From Acidobacteriota bacterium (GTDB lineage Bacteria > Acidobacteriota > Terriglobia > Terriglobales > Acidobacteriaceae), in contig QIAA01000050.1 in the NCBI GenBank assembly GCA_003224905.1, forward strand, positions 1 through 64,000: 64,000 bases of DNA, written 5' to 3'. The position numbers and the translations under genes are program-made. The notes beneath the pieces are model-generated. The model did no database searches. It had not been told where the DNA came from and saw only the letters and a list, made by a program, of their open reading frames with translations. The first letter of the stretch is position 1, and every line of letters begins with the position of its first letter. Below are positions 8,829 to 16,969 of this stretch, piece after piece.

Positions 8829-8969
8829 ATGAAACGTGCGGTCAGGATAGTGATCCTGATGGTAGGTTTGGCTTGCACGTACGTCTTGGTCGCCACTCCG
8901 ATTCTACAAGCTGATGGTGGACCAATGCCGTTGTGCAATCCCAAAACCGCTAAGAGCTGTGATAAGTAA
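8829..8969 (+). CDS. Small secreted peptide (46 aa), unknown
   Basis: A 46-residue frame starting MKRAVRIVILMVGLACTYVL, that is a basic N-terminus and a hydrophobic core like a Sec signal peptide, with likely cleavage around ATPILQA. The remaining mature peptide of about 18 residues contains GGPMPLCNP and KTAKSCD, with two Cys that could pair. It has AAGGAG nine bases before the ATG, a good promoter upstream and its own terminator at 9005-9040, so it is a complete transcription unit. I do not recognise the family. Confidence 0.65.
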   Translation: MKRAVRIVILMVGLACTYVLVATPILQADGGPMPLCNPKTAKSCDK

Positions 8970-9004
8970 TGGTCTCGCCGTTTAGACCATTGCATTGAGT
9001 CGCT

Positions 9005-9040
9005 AGGCTGATGAGTGCGCAAGCACACTCAGCCTTTTTT
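9005..9040 (+). terminator. Intrinsic terminator of the small peptide gene
   Basis: AGGCTGA pairs with TCAGCCT, with an inner GTGC/GCAC stem and a short loop, followed by six Ts. It lies 36 bases after the peptide stop and just before the end of the convergent DUF255 gene. Confidence 0.75.
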
Positions 9041-9054
9041 ACTTTGTAGTGATT

Positions 9055-11184
9055 TCAATCGATCCGGCCCAATGCCCTCCCCAGTTCCTGCGGATCTGAA
9101 ATCGGCGGCTGACAGGTAAAGTTCGAGCAAAGGATAGCAACACTCTTTCCTTCTTTGACTCCAGGCAGATTGGGAACCGTCTCGGCCAACGCACGTGGGA
9201 GATTCTGCGGAACCGCTTCGTTTGCGGAAATCTTCAGCACCGCCTTTCCCATCGCGAATGAAGCTGCCGCGGCACGGTGGAGCTGCGACGCATTCTCGTC
9301 ATCTCCCACGATCACGACCTGCACATGCGGACGAGAGTAGTGAACTGCGGCGATCCCGTAACTGGCCGCAAAAATTCCGTACTGGCCCGCAACTCCCGCG
9401 AGGAGCGCCAAAGTCTGCCCGGCTTTCTCGCGGTAGTCAGAATTATTGGTATAGCCGTGCAAGCGAAGCAGCACGATTGCAGCCACGGAATTTCCTGCTG
9501 GAGTGGGGGAATCCTGGAAAGGTTTACGCACTGTGCCAAGTACCCCCAGGCTTTCGCCATTCCCAGCTGCGGTTTTCTCCGAATCGAAGAACCCACCCGT
9601 GCTCGAGTCGAAAAAGCGATCGAGCATTACGGCGGCAATATTCCTGGCGAAATTGAAATAACTCAAATCGGCCGTAGCCTCGTATGCGTCGAGGCACGCA
9701 ACTGCCGTGGATGCGTAATCGTCAAGCATTCCGCGGATCTCACGCCGCTCCGCACTCGGGTCGGAATAGGCAACCACATGGCTTAAGCCGCGTTCTGGGT
9801 GCCAGGCATCGGCGAGGATGCGATCGAGCGATCGTATTGCAAAATGCCTCGCAGATTCATGTCCGAGTGCCGTTGCCGCTTCGAGATAGGCTGAAACACA
9901 CAGCGCATTCCAGCCGACGTACACAGTCTTATCCACATAAGGCGTTGGCCGCTTCAGCCGCGCCGCATACATCTTTTCTTTCGCGGTATTCAGTAGAGTT
10001 TGCACTCTCGCCGGCGGAAGATTGAGCCGTGTTGAAATTTCTTCAACGGAAGCTCGCACATACAAAACGTTCTTCGCGGGATTGTGGTGCATTTCACCAA
10101 TTTCGTTGATGTCGTAATGCAGGGTTGCAACCTGTGCCTCCTCTCCTGAGAGGACAGCCCGTGCCTCGTCCAGCGTCCAGGTGAAATAGTCGCCGTCATC
10201 GTCCATCGAGTAGTCCGCGTCTTGAGACGCATAGAACCCGCCGCGCTCACGATCGCTGAGCCATTCATCCATCCACCTGATGATGTCGCGGGCCACCTCG
10301 GCGAAGAACTCTGAGCCTGTCGCCTGGTAACCATGCACATAGCCTTTCAATAGTTCCGAATTGTCGTAACACATCTTCTCGAAATGCGGAACGATCCACC
10401 TCTCATCCACGGAATAGCGATGGAATCCTCCGGCAAGCTGGTCATAGACGCCGCCGCGCGCCATCTTCTCCAGAGTCATGACGAATGCTTCTCGCAATCG
10501 CTCCCCATGATTCTCGGCATATTGGTCAATCAGCAGATCGAGCATTGCTGGATGAGGAAACTTGGGGGCATCGCCAAAACCGCCGTTTCTCGAGTCGAAC
10601 ATCTTCAGCGCTGCCTGCACAATCTCATCGATGACGCTCGGCGAAAAGTCACCGCTCCGGCCCATGTGTGACTCAGCATGGGCGAGTGCGCCTTCCACCA
10701 ACTTGGATTGTTCCAGCACATCGCCGTGCTTTTCTCGAAATGCATCGGAGATGGACAGCAGCACACGCCGGAAACTCGGCCGTCCGTAATGATCGTTGGG
10801 AGGAAAGTAGGTGCCGCCGTAGAACGGCTTTCCATCCGGCGTAAGAAACGCGGTAAGAGGCCAGCCTCCCTGGCCGCTGATTGAACTCACAGCAATCTGA
10901 TACCGGCTGTCGATGTCAGGCCGCTCGTCGCGGTCGACTTTTATCGCAATGAACCTCTCATTGACCATCTGCGCGGTCTCAGCATTATCGTACGATTCCC
11001 GGTCCATGACATGACACCAGTGACACCACACTGCCCCAATGTCCAGCAAGATCGGCTTATTCTCGCGGCGAGCCGTGGCAAAAGCCTCCTCTCCCCACTC
11101 GTGCCACTGAATGGGCTGATGCATGGCAGAGCGCAGGTAAGACGAAGAAGCTTTGGCAAGAGAGTTGAGGGTCTGGGTGGTCAT
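9055..11184 (-). CDS. Thioredoxin-domain protein, DUF255/YyaL (SPATA20) family
   Basis: A 709-residue protein. The N-terminal thioredoxin-like domain has the family signature WCHWCHVM (around residues 52-59) within GAVWCHWCHVMDRESYDN; a two-Cys WCHWC replaces the usual CxxC spacing. It is followed by GQGGWPLTAFLTPDGKPF and a long (alpha/alpha)6-barrel-like region (YDQLAGGFHRYSVDERW, HFEKMCYDN), as in YyaL and SPATA20. The length matches the family (650-720). No signal peptide is present. The biochemical role is not established; the barrel resembles epimerase/mannanase-like sugar folds. Confidence 0.9.
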   Translation of the reverse strand: MTTQTLNSLAKASSSYLRSAMHQPIQWHEWGEEAFATARRENKPILLDIGAVWCHWCHVMDRESYDNAETAQMVNERFIAIKVDRDERPDIDSRYQIAVSSISGQGGWPLTAFLTPDGKPFYGGTYFPPNDHYGRPSFRRVLLSISDAFREKHGDVLEQSKLVEGALAHAESHMGRSGDFSPSVIDEIVQAALKMFDSRNGGFGDAPKFPHPAMLDLLIDQYAENHGERLREAFVMTLEKMARGGVYDQLAGGFHRYSVDERWIVPHFEKMCYDNSELLKGYVHGYQATGSEFFAEVARDIIRWMDEWLSDRERGGFYASQDADYSMDDDGDYFTWTLDEARAVLSGEEAQVATLHYDINEIGEMHHNPAKNVLYVRASVEEISTRLNLPPARVQTLLNTAKEKMYAARLKRPTPYVDKTVYVGWNALCVSAYLEAATALGHESARHFAIRSLDRILADAWHPERGLSHVVAYSDPSAERREIRGMLDDYASTAVACLDAYEATADLSYFNFARNIAAVMLDRFFDSSTGGFFDSEKTAAGNGESLGVLGTVRKPFQDSPTPAGNSVAAIVLLRLHGYTNNSDYREKAGQTLALLAGVAGQYGIFAASYGIAAVHYSRPHVQVVIVGDDENASQLHRAAAASFAMGKAVLKISANEAVPQNLPRALAETVPNLPGVKEGKSVAILCSNFTCQPPISDPQELGRALGRID

Positions 11185-11252
11185 AGATCAAGTCTAAACC
11201 GTTCCCAGGAGCAACGGAGAAATCGTAAACCCGGTCAGAATGCACAAGCACG

Positions 11253-12278
11253 CTACTTCTGCATTCTGATTTCTGCATTCTGCATTTGCGCGAGCCGCCT
11301 TGCAATTGAGCAGTAAAGCTCCACTCCTTCAGCGAGCTCCTTCTTTTCTACATATTCATGTTCGGTGTGCGCCACGTGAATTGATCCGGGGCCGAATAGC
11401 ATAGGCTTGCCCCAGTTGCTGAGTGCCGGAATGTCAGTTGTGAACGAGGCGACGGTTGTCGGCAAGCCGTCCAGCGTAGCCAGCCGTACAAACGGGACCT
11501 CTAACACGAACTCAACAGTTGCCAAACGTCCAACAGCTTCGATGATTTGTTTTCGGAGTTGTTCCGAAGGACCGACCAGCCGATAAAGCAATTGGGCTTT
11601 TGCCCGGTCCGGAATCACGTTCGGCGCGCGCCCACCTTCAATTGTCCCGATATTTAAAGTGCAGGCTCCAATCTCCTGATCGCGCGGCAACTCCATCGCG
11701 CGCAGCCGGTGTAAGGCCTCCAACAGCTTATCAATCGCCGATTCACCCAACTCGGGGTAAGCCGAATGCGCCATTCTCCCATGCGCAGTAAGCTCGACCC
11801 GCAACGCACCTTTCGACGCTACGGCCACCCGGTTCTCGGTCGGTTCGCCGTTGACGAGAAACTTGCAGCCGGGCGCCCGTCGATTCGCGACCTTCGCCCC
11901 CAGGCTGTCACGTTCTTCGCCTACGAGAAACAGCAGCCCGACGTAGATCCCGTCCGTGCGCAGCCTCGTCGCCGCCGCCACCTGGGCAGCGATAATTCCC
12001 TTGGCGTCGCACGAGCCTCGGCCATAAATGCGACTCTCATCTTCCGACGAAGGAATGAATGGCGGCACGGTATCCATGTGAGTGGATAAAACAATCTCGG
12101 GATGCGGGTGCCCTGCGCTGGTCGCATATATGTTGCAGCGCTCGCCTTCTACGGGGATTTTTTCCGCCTGAAAACCGAAGGTTTCAAGTTCGTGGAAGAG
12201 CAAATTGCCTACTGATCCCTCATTTCCAGTGATGGATTCAACATCCACGAGTTGCCGTGTAAATGCGACCAAATCCAT
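11253..12278 (-). CDS. M20-family metallopeptidase (ArgE/DapE-like)
   Basis: A 341-residue M20 deacylase. Metal and catalytic motifs are LSTHMDTVPP (first His and the following Asp), GRGSCDAKGI (bridging Asp), VGEERDS (general-base Glu pair), and a C-terminal His in HVAHTEHEYV. This is the layout of N-acetyl-ornithine deacetylase or succinyl-diaminopimelate desuccinylase; which one cannot be told. A frame from ATG 12329 is longer, but the Met at 12278 (MDLVAFTRQLVDVESITG) is where family members start. Its last residues (QMQNAEIRMQ) are encoded by an AGAATGCAGAA-type repeat, see the repeat at 11257. Confidence 0.85.
   Translation of the reverse strand: MDLVAFTRQLVDVESITGNEGSVGNLLFHELETFGFQAEKIPVEGERCNIYATSAGHPHPEIVLSTHMDTVPPFIPSSEDESRIYGRGSCDAKGIIAAQVAAATRLRTDGIYVGLLFLVGEERDSLGAKVANRRAPGCKFLVNGEPTENRVAVASKGALRVELTAHGRMAHSAYPELGESAIDKLLEALHRLRAMELPRDQEIGACTLNIGTIEGGRAPNVIPDRAKAQLLYRLVGPSEQLRKQIIEAVGRLATVEFVLEVPFVRLATLDGLPTTVASFTTDIPALSNWGKPMLFGPGSIHVAHTEHEYVEKKELAEGVELYCSIARRLAQMQNAEIRMQK
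11257..11287. repeat. TTCTGCATTC short repeat at a gene 3' end
   Basis: Two and a half copies of TTCTGCATTCTGA/TTCTGCATTCTGCA in tandem. They form the last codons of the M20 peptidase gene, giving a low-complexity Gln/Met/Asn tail. Repeats of this kind are scattered between genes in many acidobacterial genomes, as far as I recall. Confidence 0.55.
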
Positions 12279-12571
12279 TGCAGGAGCATACCAAATGGGC
12301 TCAAGAGACCAGCAACTGCTTTCAGCCATGGAGTCGCGGCTGAGAGCCTTGCCCGAAGATCGTAATTACCTCCAAGTCAGATAGAGAAAGGCGAGTCGCG
12401 GAGCGACGGCATTCATTAGCCCAGCGCGTGAAAGGGCACTATTTCAGCAGCATGCGATATAGCAACGTGTGGGCCCCGCCTGACCACGGCGGAAAAGAGA
12501 CTCAACAAGCAACTGCTGTCTTGAACTTGCGACAAACGAGAGCGGACGCCCGCACCAAACAAGGCTGCGAA

Positions 12572-13315
12572 CTATCGTTTGCGTTCGTCGCGCTCGACGA
12601 CGCCATCTTTTATGTGCACGATACGGTGGGCGTACTCGGCGATGTCATGCTCGTGGGTGACGAGCACGATGGTGTTGCCTTGGGCGTGCAGGCGATCCAT
12701 CAGGGCCATGATTTCGTTGCCGGTCTGGGAGTCGAGATTGCCAGTGGGTTCGTCGGCCAGAATGATGGACGGGCGGTTCACCAGAGCGCGGGCGATGGCG
12801 ACTCTCTGGCGTTGTCCGCCGGAAAGCTCGTTGGGCTTGTGCGTCATACGCGACTCCATGCCTACGGATGCCAGCGCGCCTTTGGCGCGGTCGATGCGCT
12901 CCTCGGCGGGCATGCCCGCGTAGATCAGCGGCAGCTCGACGTTGTGTAGGGCAGTGGCTCGCGCCAGTAGATTGAAGGTCTGAAATACGAATCCGATTTC
13001 CTTGTTGCGGATGCGGGCGAGTTCGTCGTCATCGAGTTCGCTGACCAGGTTGCCGTTCAGCCAGTACTGGCCTTTGCTGGGCGTATCGAGGCAGCCGATC
13101 AGATTCATGAGCGTGGATTTGCCTGAGCCTGAGGGACCCATGATGGCGACGTACTCGTTGCGCTGGATGCGGAGGTTTACGCCGCGCAGGGCGTGCACTT
13201 GCTGCTCGGAACCCATATCGTAGGTTTTCCAAAGGTCCTGGGTGAAGATCATGGAGGAGTCGGGAGATCCCGACACCGCTGGTTCTGAAATGTTGATGAC
13301 TTCTGCTGTTGCCAT
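12572..13315 (-). CDS. ABC transporter ATP-binding protein (MacB/LolD type)
   Basis: A 247-residue ATPase with Walker [13 protein letters not shown]-loop [10 protein letters not shown], signature [15 protein letters not shown], Walker [16 protein letters not shown] and the switch His in [13 protein letters not shown]. The TGNLDS stretch and length place it in the MacB/LolD/FtsE group. A GTG at 13342 is possible, but ATG 13315 has GGGAGAG just upstream. It lies 163 bases after the MacA-like adaptor gene in the same direction. The expected permease (MacB/FtsX domain) is not adjacent on either side. Confidence 0.92.
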   Translation of the reverse strand: MATAEVINISEPAVSGSPDSSMIFTQDLWKTYDMGSEQQVHALRGVNLRIQRNEYVAIMGPSGSGKSTLMNLIGCLDTPSKGQYWLNGNLVSELDDDELARIRNKEIGFVFQTFNLLARATALHNVELPLIYAGMPAEERIDRAKGALASVGMESRMTHKPNELSGGQRQRVAIARALVNRPSIILADEPTGNLDSQTGNEIMALMDRLHAQGNTIVLVTHEHDIAEYAHRIVHIKDGVVERDERKR

Positions 13316-13449
13316 TTTTCTCTCCCGGCCCTCAGGGGACACTAGCTACTCCGATCGATCTTTATTGGACGGTCAGGGGTGCTCGTCGTTAGTTGTCTTG
13401 ATTCGTCCTTCTGATTTCGGAGATATTCACTCCGGCTAATAACAACCAG

Positions 13450-13480
13450 TTCTCGGTTCTCAGTTGGCTGTTCTCAGTTT
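13450..13480. repeat. TTCTCAGTT short repeats between adaptor and ATPase genes
   Basis: Three imperfect copies: TTCTCGG, TTCTCAGTT and TTCTCAGTTT (13450, 13457, 13471). The last one abuts the stop of the adaptor gene. A similar pair occurs at 18807-18829. Confidence 0.5.
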
Positions 13481-14861
13481 AGCTTTCGTTTTCTTTCTTG
13501 GGAGCTGTATTGTCCACCTTTATACTGGTTCCGGGTTTCATCGTACGGAGGACTTTGTAGCTGCCGGTGACGATCTCGTCACCTTCTTTGAGGCCGCTTA
13601 GCACTTCGATGTCGGCAACGCCGGCGATGCCTGTCTGTACCGGCACAAACTCACCTTTGCCGTTGCGGATCACGAAAACGCCCTGGATCTCTTCTTTGGC
13701 TTTGTCTTTGGGCTGGCTTTGGGGAGTCGCAGCCTGCACAGCGCCTTTGTCATCTCTCCTGGGTTCGAGGTCGGACTGGGTGCGGACGGTCAGCGCCTGG
13801 ATTGGCACGCTCAGCGCATTGCCTCGGGCAGCAGTGGTGATCTTGGCGGTGGCGGTGAGACCAGGGCGAAGATCGTCAGGTGGATTTTGTAATGTGACGA
13901 CGACTTTGAAGTCTTTGGCTTCCTGGCTGGCGCTTGTTTGTTGCGAAGTCGATACACCTGTGGAACGCACGATGGCATTGTTGCCAATCTCACTCACCAC
14001 TGCTTTGAAAGGGCGCTTGGGCATGGCATCGATACTGACCTCAGCAGGCTGGCCGAGACGGACGTTTACGATGTCGGTCTCGTCGACCTTCACTTCGGCG
14101 GTGAGAACCGACATTTCGGCGATGGTCATCAGCGTACTGCCGGGCGAATTCTGAATGCCAATGACGACGGTCTCGCCTTCGCGCACCGGTAGATTGGTGA
14201 TCATGCCGTCGAACGGGGCAGCGTAAGTTGTCTTCTGAAGCACGTCGGCGGCGTGAGTAAGATTGGCGCGGATTTGACTGATGCGGCGGCCGGCCGAATC
14301 TTTCTGAGCTTTGGCCTGGGCTACACGGGCTTGCGCTTGAGCTAAGCCGGCAGCGGCCGTTTCAAAGGCCGCTTTTCGCATATCGTATTCGGACTTGGCG
14401 ATGAGGGCTTCTTTGAACAGACCCTGGGCGCGATCCCAGTCTAACTTGGCGCGCTCGGCATCCGATTTGGCGCGGTTCAGGTCGGCGACTGAGGTGTTCA
14501 ATGCTGCTTCGGCTGCGACGGCATCCGTTTGGCCCACTTCCAGAGACGCCTGGGTGGCATTGACATCCGCCGTCGACTGCACATTTTCCAGTTGGGCGAG
14601 CAATTGTCCCTTCTTTACCCGATCGCCTTCTTTGACATAGAGTCTGGTGATCTTGCCGAAGGCGTTGGCGCCGATGTTTACATATGTCTTGGGCTTGATC
14701 TCGCCGGAAGCACTGACGATCGAGGTGAGATCGAGCCGCTGCACTTTTCCGGTCTGGACCGTGACCACGCCTTTACGGCTGTAGTAAGAAGCGGTTCCAG
14801 TGATCGCAGCTATTGCGACGGCAATTCCGGCGGCAAGTGCAATCTTTTTACGCGTGCTCAT
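13479..14861 (-). CDS. Periplasmic adaptor (MacA/HlyD, membrane fusion protein)
   Basis: A 460-residue membrane fusion protein with one N-terminal anchor (LAAGIAVAIAAITGTASYYS), the biotinyl-lipoyl half motif (ANAFGKITRLYVKEGDRVKK, residues 67-86), a long alpha-helical hairpin (about 95-205, rich in Ala and Gln, coiled coil), a second lipoyl half (TYAAPFDGMITNLPVREGE) and beta-barrel/MP domains. It bridges an inner-membrane transporter and an outer-membrane channel. With the downstream ATPase it would form a MacAB-like system, but the permease gene is not in the neighbourhood. Confidence 0.88.
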   Translation of the reverse strand: MSTRKKIALAAGIAVAIAAITGTASYYSRKGVVTVQTGKVQRLDLTSIVSASGEIKPKTYVNIGANAFGKITRLYVKEGDRVKKGQLLAQLENVQSTADVNATQASLEVGQTDAVAAEAALNTSVADLNRAKSDAERAKLDWDRAQGLFKEALIAKSEYDMRKAAFETAAAGLAQAQARVAQAKAQKDSAGRRISQIRANLTHAADVLQKTTYAAPFDGMITNLPVREGETVVIGIQNSPGSTLMTIAEMSVLTAEVKVDETDIVNVRLGQPAEVSIDAMPKRPFKAVVSEIGNNAIVRSTGVSTSQQTSASQEAKDFKVVVTLQNPPDDLRPGLTATAKITTAARGNALSVPIQALTVRTQSDLEPRRDDKGAVQAATPQSQPKDKAKEEIQGVFVIRNGKGEFVPVQTGIAGVADIEVLSGLKEGDEIVTGSYKVLRTMKPGTSIKVDNTAPKKENES

Positions 14862-15131
14862 TGGTCCCTATTCTGCATTTCTCACTATCTAACTTAATGA
14901 TGCAGTCACTTTACAAGAGGCAGATGAAGCGGAACAGGGACACATCATCAGATACGGCATTGAAACTACAAAAGTTCCCTGTTGAACTGGAAGCTGGTTG
15001 GATCGCGAAGGATCTTTTCTGCCGTTCTTGAATTATAACGTGTGCCGATGCGGCAAGAACCACTACAAGAACGGTGGTTCCAAGGCATCCATGCAAAGGT
15101 TTTGACAATCTTTACAATTGAACGACTTAGC

Positions 15132-15160
15132 TTGCCTGGCAACGCTGAAAGTCATAGAAT
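15132..15160 (+). promoter_or_regulatory. Putative sigma-70 promoter of the GWxTD gene
   Basis: TTGCCT (15132-15137), a 17-base spacer and TAGAAT (15155-15160), 33 bases before the chosen ATG. The 332-base gap 14862-15193 separates divergent genes and shows nothing else; another TTGACA at 15103-15108 has no good -10 partner. Confidence 0.4.
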
Positions 15161-15193
15161 TAGTGCTAATCGTCCGTGAGGAGTAACCCCTTG

Positions 15194-16939
15194 ATGTCCC
15201 GGGTAGGTTCACGTTGCCGCCGTTTGGTGGTTTCCGCGTTGCTGGCGTCCCTTTTTGGAATTGGATCCCTGGTTGTCGCTCAAAGCGATAAGGATAAGGA
15301 AGGCGCCACCGATCAGGCCTCGCAGTCACCGCAAGCGCAGGGCGCGAAGGAAGTAGATCCACTCAAGCGGCCGATCACCGAAAAGCAGAAACGTGAGAAC
15401 GCGAAGTCGCTGAAGCAAGAGTTGAGCAAGACGTACAAGAAATGGCTGGACGAAGATGTGCGCTGGATTATTTCGGACGAGGAGCGCGCAGCCTTCAAGC
15501 AGCTCTCGAATGACGAGGAGCGCGATCAGTTCATTGAAGGCTTCTGGCAGCGTCGTGATCCTACACCGGACACGGTTGAGAACGAATTCAAGGAAGAGCA
15601 CTACCGCCGTATCGAATATGCCAACGAACATTTTCCCGCCGGTATTCCTGGCTGGAAAGCCGATCGCGGACGAATCTACATAATGTACGGTCCTGCGGAT
15701 GAAGTCGAGTCGCATCCGTCCGGGGGAACTTATGAGCGTCCGATGGATGAGGGCGGCGGGAGCACGTCGACTTACCCCTTTGAGACATGGCGTTACCGGT
15801 ATCTGGAGGGAATTGGGCAGGAAGTGATCATCGAATTTGTGGATACGTGCATGTGCGGCGATTACCACATGACGATGGACCGCTCGGAAAAAGATGCCCT
15901 GCTATACACGCCGAACGCCGGCCTCACCATGTACGAGCAAATGGGGATGGCGAACAAGGCGGATCGTTTCTCGCGCGGCGGGCTGGAGCGATTGGGCAAT
16001 GGGCCTTTCAGCATGAACGATCAGACCAAACAGTTCGATCGCTTGGAGCAGTATGCAAAGCTGCAAAAGCCGCCGCAAGTTAAGTTTAAAGACCTGGAAG
16101 AGGTGGTGAGTCACAAGATCAGCGTGAATCTGATGCCGTTTGATGTGCGTGCTGATTTCGTGAGAGTAACGGGCGATACGGTGCTGGTTCCAGTTACGAT
16201 TCAGATAAAGAATCGCGATATCACGTTCCAGAACAAAGATGGCGTGCAGCACGGACTGGTGAATATTTTCGGCCGGGTGACGACGCTGACGGGCAGGATT
16301 GCGCAGACCTTCGAGGATACCGTGCAGGCGGATGAACCGGCGGAACTTTTGCCTAAAGTGGTGGAAAACTCGAAAATTTACTGGAAGGCGCTACCTCTGA
16401 GACCCGGGCGCTATCGCTTTGATATCGTAGTCAAGGATGTTAACGGGGATCGCGTGGGCACCTGGAGCCGGGGAATTGTGGTGCCAGAGTATAACGAGGA
16501 CAAGCTGGCAAACTCTTCGCTCATTGTGGCGGACGTGATGGAGCCGGTTGCAGCTAAGAACGTGGGTACGGGCAATTTTGTGATTGGCACAACTAAAGTG
16601 CGCCCGCGTGTGCCCTCATCAGATGGCAAGCCTGTGGTCTTTAAGCGTAACCAGAAGCTTAATTTCTGGATGCAGGTCTACAATCTAGGGACTGATCAGA
16701 AAACCCATAAGCCTTCCGCTACGGTTGAGTACAACGTATTCAATGCGGCAACGAACAAGGCGGTTATCCATACCGTGGAATCGACCGATCAGATGGGCAA
16801 TCTCGGGGACCAGGTGACATTAGGGAAATCTCTCTCGGCAGGCAATCTGGATCCGGGTGTTTATCGCATCCAGATTAAGGTAAACGACAATATCTCCAAG
16901 CAGAGTGTTGACCCAACGGCGACGTTCGCCGTTGAGTAA
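15194..16939 (+). CDS. GWxTD-domain secreted protein
   Basis: A 581-residue protein with a Sec signal peptide (about residues 1-31, ending GSLVVAQ). Residues 60-240 form the GWxTD domain: YKKWLDEDVRWIISDEE, FIEGFWQRRDPTPDT, YRRIEYANEHF and the eponymous motif written here GWKADRGRIYIMYGP, with Ala where Thr is usual. The C-terminal half has two beta-sandwich-like regions. The domain is typical of Acidobacteria and Bacteroidetes-related groups and its function is unknown. GAGGAG lies ten bases before the ATG; a GTG at 15176 is a weaker choice. The next gene starts 30 bases later and is probably co-transcribed. Confidence 0.85.
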   Translation: MSRVGSRCRRLVVSALLASLFGIGSLVVAQSDKDKEGATDQASQSPQAQGAKEVDPLKRPITEKQKRENAKSLKQELSKTYKKWLDEDVRWIISDEERAAFKQLSNDEERDQFIEGFWQRRDPTPDTVENEFKEEHYRRIEYANEHFPAGIPGWKADRGRIYIMYGPADEVESHPSGGTYERPMDEGGGSTSTYPFETWRYRYLEGIGQEVIIEFVDTCMCGDYHMTMDRSEKDALLYTPNAGLTMYEQMGMANKADRFSRGGLERLGNGPFSMNDQTKQFDRLEQYAKLQKPPQVKFKDLEEVVSHKISVNLMPFDVRADFVRVTGDTVLVPVTIQIKNRDITFQNKDGVQHGLVNIFGRVTTLTGRIAQTFEDTVQADEPAELLPKVVENSKIYWKALPLRPGRYRFDIVVKDVNGDRVGTWSRGIVVPEYNEDKLANSSLIVADVMEPVAAKNVGTGNFVIGTTKVRPRVPSSDGKPVVFKRNQKLNFWMQVYNLGTDQKTHKPSATVEYNVFNAATNKAVIHTVESTDQMGNLGDQVTLGKSLSAGNLDPGVYRIQIKVNDNISKQSVDPTATFAVE

Positions 16940-16969
16940 ACTTGTTGGGTCTTGGCGCGTGCTGAACTG

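Noticed and set aside
12428-12949. A 173-codon plus-strand open frame
   Set aside because: It is antisense to the ABC ATPase gene and has no protein-like motifs.
14911-15108. A 65-codon minus-strand frame with a hydrophobic start
   Set aside because: No ribosome binding site and it runs across the presumed divergent promoter region; the composition is not convincing.
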